Assembly: GCA_963609725.1 (NCBI GenBank)
Contig: CAVDLI010000082.1
Span: 1-6,334, forward strand
DNA: 6,334 nt
Reading direction: 5' to 3'
Source of the DNA: UBA9732 sp963609725
GTDB taxonomy: Bacteria > Spirochaetota > Spirochaetia > Sphaerochaetales > Sphaerochaetaceae
In this document: positions 5,663 to 6,334 of the stretch, piece by piece
How positions within the stretch are numbered: position 1 is the first letter of the stretch
Layout of the letters: each line of letters begins with the position of its first letter
Translations under genes and position numbers: made by a program
Notes under the pieces: generated by a model
What the model was told of the DNA's origin: nothing
Database searches by the model: none
The model's input: the letters and a program-made list of their open reading frames with translations, nothing else

Positions 5663-6334
5663 ATGAAAAAAATAAAACTTTTCATTATTCCAATATTGTT
5701 GTTCGCTCTAATTCTTTCCTCTTGCAATTTAGATGCAGATGAAGGCATTTTCTCTAAAATTGCGTCTTCACAAAAAGATGCAGGAACTAAAATAAAAGCA
5801 TATCTAGGCAAAAAAGACTCTACTCATTATGTACTAACTAATTCTGCTGTAATTGCTGTAGATGAAACGACTAAAAATGTCAAAACTATTGCAACATCTA
5901 CAAGTGATAAACTTATAATAGACGCTTGTCTCATAGACAGTAGCAGTAACGTGTCAGTGTATGTACTAACATCTGAATTTGGCTCAGAAGATACAAATCT
6001 TTATAAATACGCAATTAACGCAGATTCAGAGATCAAAGCCGAAAAGCAGACGACTTCCAATGTACAACACCTTCTTGTAAATGGTACTTATGTTTATTAC
6101 ACTGAAGATCAAAATAAAAAGATTTCATATGCTTTAGGTTTTCTCAATAAAGGAGAGCAAAACCCAGAAAATCAAACACTTTCAGGTAGTTTGTACACCA
6201 TACTAGAAAACGGAGAATATGTTTTTGTTAAATACAAAAATACAAGTGGTTCTTCCACAACTTATATATACTTAGTTTATAAGAAAGATGGTACAAAAAA
6301 ACTTGAAATAAAAGATATAACCACTAACACAGAG
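5663..6334 (+). CDS. Secreted lipoprotein, N-terminal part (C-terminus off the right edge)
   Basis: The frame is open from ATG to the window end, giving 224 residues. Residues 1-20 are a lipoprotein signal (MKKIK, apolar core, LSS) with Cys21 in the lipobox LSSC, so the mature protein should be lipid-anchored in the envelope. Behind a short Asp/Glu-rich linker (NLDADEG) the protein shows repeating beta-rich units of about 40-50 residues: YVLTNSAVIAVD (56-67), VSVYVLTSE (97-105) with NLYKYAIN (112-119), HLLVNGTYVYYTED (136-149) and GEYVFVKYKN (184-193) with TYIYLVYKKDG (200-210). The pattern, a strand followed by a short tag of the kind DGT or NGT, resembles beta-propeller blades, but no catalytic or metal-binding motif is visible and the family is not recognised. 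The 13-bp gap and strong SD link it to the beta-barrel gene upstream, so the two may act together at the outer membrane. That partnership is inferred. Confidence 0.85.
   Translation, partial: MKKIKLFIIPILLFALILSSCNLDADEGIFSKIASSQKDAGTKIKAYLGKKDSTHYVLTNSAVIAVDETTKNVKTIATSTSDKLIIDACLIDSSSNVSVYVLTSEFGSEDTNLYKYAINADSEIKAEKQTTSNVQHLLVNGTYVYYTEDQNKKISYALGFLNKGEQNPENQTLSGSLYTILENGEYVFVKYKNTSGSSTTYIYLVYKKDGTKKLEIKDITTNTE

Noticed and set aside
1..6334. Mobile element, CRISPR, phage or defence system
   Set aside because: No transposase, integrase, regularly spaced repeats or nuclease-like genes are present; all complete genes are housekeeping or envelope proteins.

Overview
The window looks like AT-rich chromosomal DNA of a spirochaete, most likely a Treponema-type organism. 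The pointers are two small beta-barrel proteins with signal peptides, a lipoprotein with an LSSC lipobox, a MiaB whose sequence reads like the spirochaete/Firmicute branch, and TTG start codons behind strong Shine-Dalgarno (SD) sequences. No database search was possible, so the taxonomic call is inference. TGA is used as a normal stop codon.

Layout. Positions 1-477 (minus) hold the N-terminal 159 residues of a secreted Gly/Ser-rich beta-barrel protein that runs off the left edge. Positions 652-2490 (minus) encode TypA/BipA, a ribosome-associated GTPase. Positions 2626-3963 (minus) encode MiaB, the radical-SAM tRNA methylthiotransferase. Positions 3960-4844 (minus) encode FolD, which makes one-carbon folate intermediates. 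folD and miaB overlap by four bases and form a tight operon. typA follows miaB on the same strand after 135 bp and may be read from that operon, from its own promoter, or both. At 4845-5049 lies a 205-bp divergent control region. To its right, on the plus strand, a small outer-membrane beta-barrel gene (5050-5649) and a lipoprotein gene (5663 to the right edge) form a second operon with a 13-bp gap.

Functionally, the minus-strand genes are housekeeping: folate one-carbon supply, tRNA A37 modification and translation GTPase. The plus-strand pair and the leftmost gene are envelope proteins. No mobile element, CRISPR array, tRNA, rRNA or defence system is visible, and no gap between genes exceeds 205 bp.

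The most interesting signals are in control regions. The mRNA leader of the plus-strand beta-barrel gene can form a long stem-loop (4984-5025) whose apical loop is complementary over 8 nt to the sequence carrying that gene's own SD, suggesting leader-mediated translational control. The divergent region also holds nested direct and inverted repeats. A perfect 14-bp tandem duplication sits just upstream of typA. folD and miaB both start at TTG; the folD start is placed 19 codons inside the longest reading frame because an AGGAGG lies just before the internal TTG.
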